DNA of 64,000 nt from Bacillota bacterium (lineage in GTDB: Bacteria > Bacillota > Clostridia > Lachnospirales > Lachnospiraceae): NCBI GenBank assembly GCA_023395555.1, contig JAEWYQ010000051.1, positions 1-64,000 on the forward strand, written 5' to 3'. The notes beneath the pieces are model-generated. The model did no database searches and was not told the origin of the DNA. It was given only the letters and a program-made list of their open reading frames with translations. Positions 62,268 through 64,000 of the stretch are shown here, piece after piece; the stretch's first letter is position 1, and every line of letters begins with the position of its first letter. Position numbers and translations under genes: made by a program.

Positions 62268-64000
62268 TCAGCTTGAACAGCTGGTACACTCGTCCATCTC
62301 CAGGGACTGGTTGCGGACGTAATAGATGGTCTTAACTCCATTCCTCCAAGCCTCCTGGTAAAGCTTCAGGATATCCTTCGCCTTAACCTCCGGCGTAATA
62401 TACAGGTTAAAGGATTGTGCCTGGTCGATATGCCTCTGGCGGATGCCGCAGGCCTTGATGCTGTAATGCTGATCGATACGATGGGCCTCCTTGTACAGCC
62501 AGAAATTCCCGCTGTTCAGATCCGGCGCCGCCTTTGGTGTAAAGCTTCCCTTCTTTTCTTCAATAAAAAACTTCTTGAAAATCGGATCGATTCCCGCCGT
62601 GGTTCCGGCGATATTGGAAGTACTGCCTGTCGGTGCAACCGCCATAATATAGCCGTTGCGGATACCGTATCGTCTGACATCTTCCTTCAGGGCGACCCAG
62701 CGCGGCGAGGTATATCCCCGGCGTTCAAAATACTTACCGCTCTGCCATTCCGAGCCTTCGAATTCCGGATACGGGCCTTTTTCCCTGGCCAGCTCCATGG
62801 AGGCCTTGATGGCCTGGTAGGCCAGCTCCTCAAATAAACGGTCCGCCTCCTCCAGATGCTCCTCACTCTCCCAGGGAATCTGGTGATTCACCAGGTAGTG
62901 GTGATAGCCGCTGGTGCCAAGTCCGATGGCACGGTATCTGTCACTGGTAATCCTGGCCTCCGCCACCGGAGTCTGATTCAAGGTTATGACATTATCCAGC
63001 ATCCTTATCTGAAGCGGTACGGTTTCCTCCAGCTCCTCCCGTCTCACGCGTCCCAGATTCACGGAGTTGAGATTGCAGGTAACCATGTCACCGGACTTCA
63101 GTCTTCTGACTACCTCCTTATGGTTTCCCACCGTCTCTATTACTTCCTCCACAAATTCCGATTCACTGACATTCTGGGCAATCTCATGACAGAGATTGGA
63201 GGAATAGATCATTCCGGCATGCTTATTGGGATTGGCCCGGTTCACGGTATCACGGAAGAATAAGAAGGGGGTTCCCGTTTCCACCGCACTCTTCATAATC
63301 CGCTTCATAATCTCCAGAACCGGCACGGTAACCCGCTCCAGCCTCTCATTGGCCTCACAGGCAAGATAACGCGCCGTGAATTCTCCGCCCTTCTCCTCAT
63401 CATAGAAATCCTCCAGATGATATCCCATCACCTTATGGATCTCATAGGGATCAAATAAGGACCATTCCCCTCTTTCCTCCAGGCGTTCCATGAAGAGATC
63501 GGGTATGCTTAAGGCAGGGAAGATATCGTGGGCCTTTCTGCGGTCATCCCCGTTATTGGTTCTCAGATCCAGGAACTCATATAAATCCTGATGCCACACA
63601 TCCAGGGTGATGGAAGCTCCTCCCTTTCTCCTTCCCAGCTGGTCCACCGCTACCGCCGTGTCATTATAAAGGCGAATCCAGGGAATCACACCGCCGGAAG
63701 CATTTTTATAACCCCTGATCTCACTGTTTAACGCCCTGACTTTACCCACATAGATGCCTAAGGCTCCCCCATGCTTGGAGACTGCGGAGAATTTCTGGTT
63801 TACATCATAGATGGACCAGAGATTATCCCCTACCACCGAAATAAAGCAGCTGCTGAGCTGGTGAAAGGGTGTTCCCGCACCCGCCAGGGTCGGAGTGGCC
63901 GTAGTCATCTTCAGCTCACTTAAGACGTCATAAAAACGTTTGGCATAGAATAGCTTCTGTTCTCCCTCCGGAATCGCCAGGTGCATGGCAATTGCCATAA
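62268..64000 (-). CDS. nrdA: Class I ribonucleotide reductase alpha subunit, C-terminal part
   Basis: The last 577 residues or so; the 5' end lies beyond the right edge. Active-site features: SSCFISVVGDN (first redox Cys), the CNLNSVNLGRV segment (second Cys), NANPNKHAG-like nucleotide region (RANPNKHAGMIYSSNLCHEIAQN, with the radical Cys) and APTGSTSNIAGTTAGIDP. The C-terminus DECTSCSS carries the CxxC pair that receives electrons from thioredoxin or glutaredoxin. The N-terminal ATP-cone region, if any, is outside the window. Confidence 0.94.
   Translation of the reverse strand, partial: MAIAMHLAIPEGEQKLFYAKRFYDVLSELKMTTATPTLAGAGTPFHQLSSCFISVVGDNLWSIYDVNQKFSAVSKHGGALGIYVGKVRALNSEIRGYKNASGGVIPWIRLYNDTAVAVDQLGRRKGGASITLDVWHQDLYEFLDLRTNNGDDRRKAHDIFPALSIPDLFMERLEERGEWSLFDPYEIHKVMGYHLEDFYDEEKGGEFTARYLACEANERLERVTVPVLEIMKRIMKSAVETGTPFLFFRDTVNRANPNKHAGMIYSSNLCHEIAQNVSESEFVEEVIETVGNHKEVVRRLKSGDMVTCNLNSVNLGRVRREELEETVPLQIRMLDNVITLNQTPVAEARITSDRYRAIGLGTSGYHHYLVNHQIPWESEEHLEEADRLFEELAYQAIKASMELAREKGPYPEFEGSEWQSGKYFERRGYTSPRWVALKEDVRRYGIRNGYIMAVAPTGSTSNIAGTTAGIDPIFKKFFIEEKKGSFTPKAAPDLNSGNFWLYKEAHRIDQHYSIKACGIRQRHIDQAQSFNLYITPEVKAKDILKLYQEAWRNGVKTIYYVRNQSLEMDECTSCSS

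Overview
The window looks like chromosome of an anaerobic Clostridia member, most probably Lachnospiraceae. The evidence is the complete SCIFF peptide/maturase pair (a Clostridia hallmark), the recJ-apt-relA order, NfnAB-type transhydrogenase, a Na+-decarboxylase beta/gamma pair, a feoAAB operon with a short Fur-like regulator, GH3/GH13/GH127 glycosidases and strong AGGAGG-type ribosome binding sites with frequent GTG/TTG starts. There are no phage genes, intact insertion sequences, rRNA, tRNA or CRISPR arrays. Species assignment is not possible from sequence reading alone.

Layout. 1-6 kb (minus strand): scfA, scfB, recJ, apt and the 5' part of relA. 6-10.5 kb (plus strand): a DegV protein, then a response regulator, BcrAB-like ABC exporter and histidine kinase. 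10.7-17.8 kb (minus): small conserved protein, orphan PTS EIIC, oligoendopeptidase F, a predicted papain-fold protein, CPBP protease, FtsW/RodA protein and a nitroreductase that diverges from an OhrR-like MarR regulator across a good operator. 18.6-24.5 kb (minus): a glucoside operon (GPH symporter, GH13, GH3). 24.7-28.8 kb: GNAT, HD protein, argC with a promoter and ARG box, DMT transporter, DUF3793. 28.9-32 kb: AraC regulator divergent from a GH127 arabinofuranosidase. 32.1-37 kb (minus): response regulator, kinase and a FtsX-type ABC transporter with a BceR-like operator. 37.1-46 kb: unknown TIM-barrel-like protein, adenine deaminase, MFS transporter, second DegV, NfnBA, and divergent secondary-alcohol dehydrogenase. 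46-48 kb: AraC regulator and DapA. 48.3-51.6 kb: iron(II) uptake operon behind two Fur boxes. 51.8-55.1 kb: GNAT-HAD fusion and a large secreted Ig/FN3 protein. 55.4-59.1 kb: three-subunit molybdenum hydroxylase. 59.1-61 kb: a broken gene, then oadG/oadB. 61.1-64 kb: class I ribonucleotide reductase (nrdB, partial nrdA).

The genes fit a saccharolytic fermenter: oligosaccharide import and hydrolysis, NADPH/NADH balancing by NfnAB beside an NADP-type secondary-alcohol dehydrogenase, purine salvage (apt, ade, hydroxylase) and two envelope-stress type two-component/ABC modules.

The most interesting unexplained structure is a dispersed repeat of up to about 100 bp found four times (about 14.93, 25.31, 32.10 and 47.05 kb), always in the same orientation. 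It carries two hairpins whose stems change in a compensatory way between copies. Other points worth a second look are an imperfect 56-bp palindrome between scfA and scfB, an acidic insert in RecJ, a helical module shared by the neighbouring GH3 and GH13 enzymes, repeated GATAT half-sites between nfnA and the alcohol dehydrogenase, and two gene remnants.
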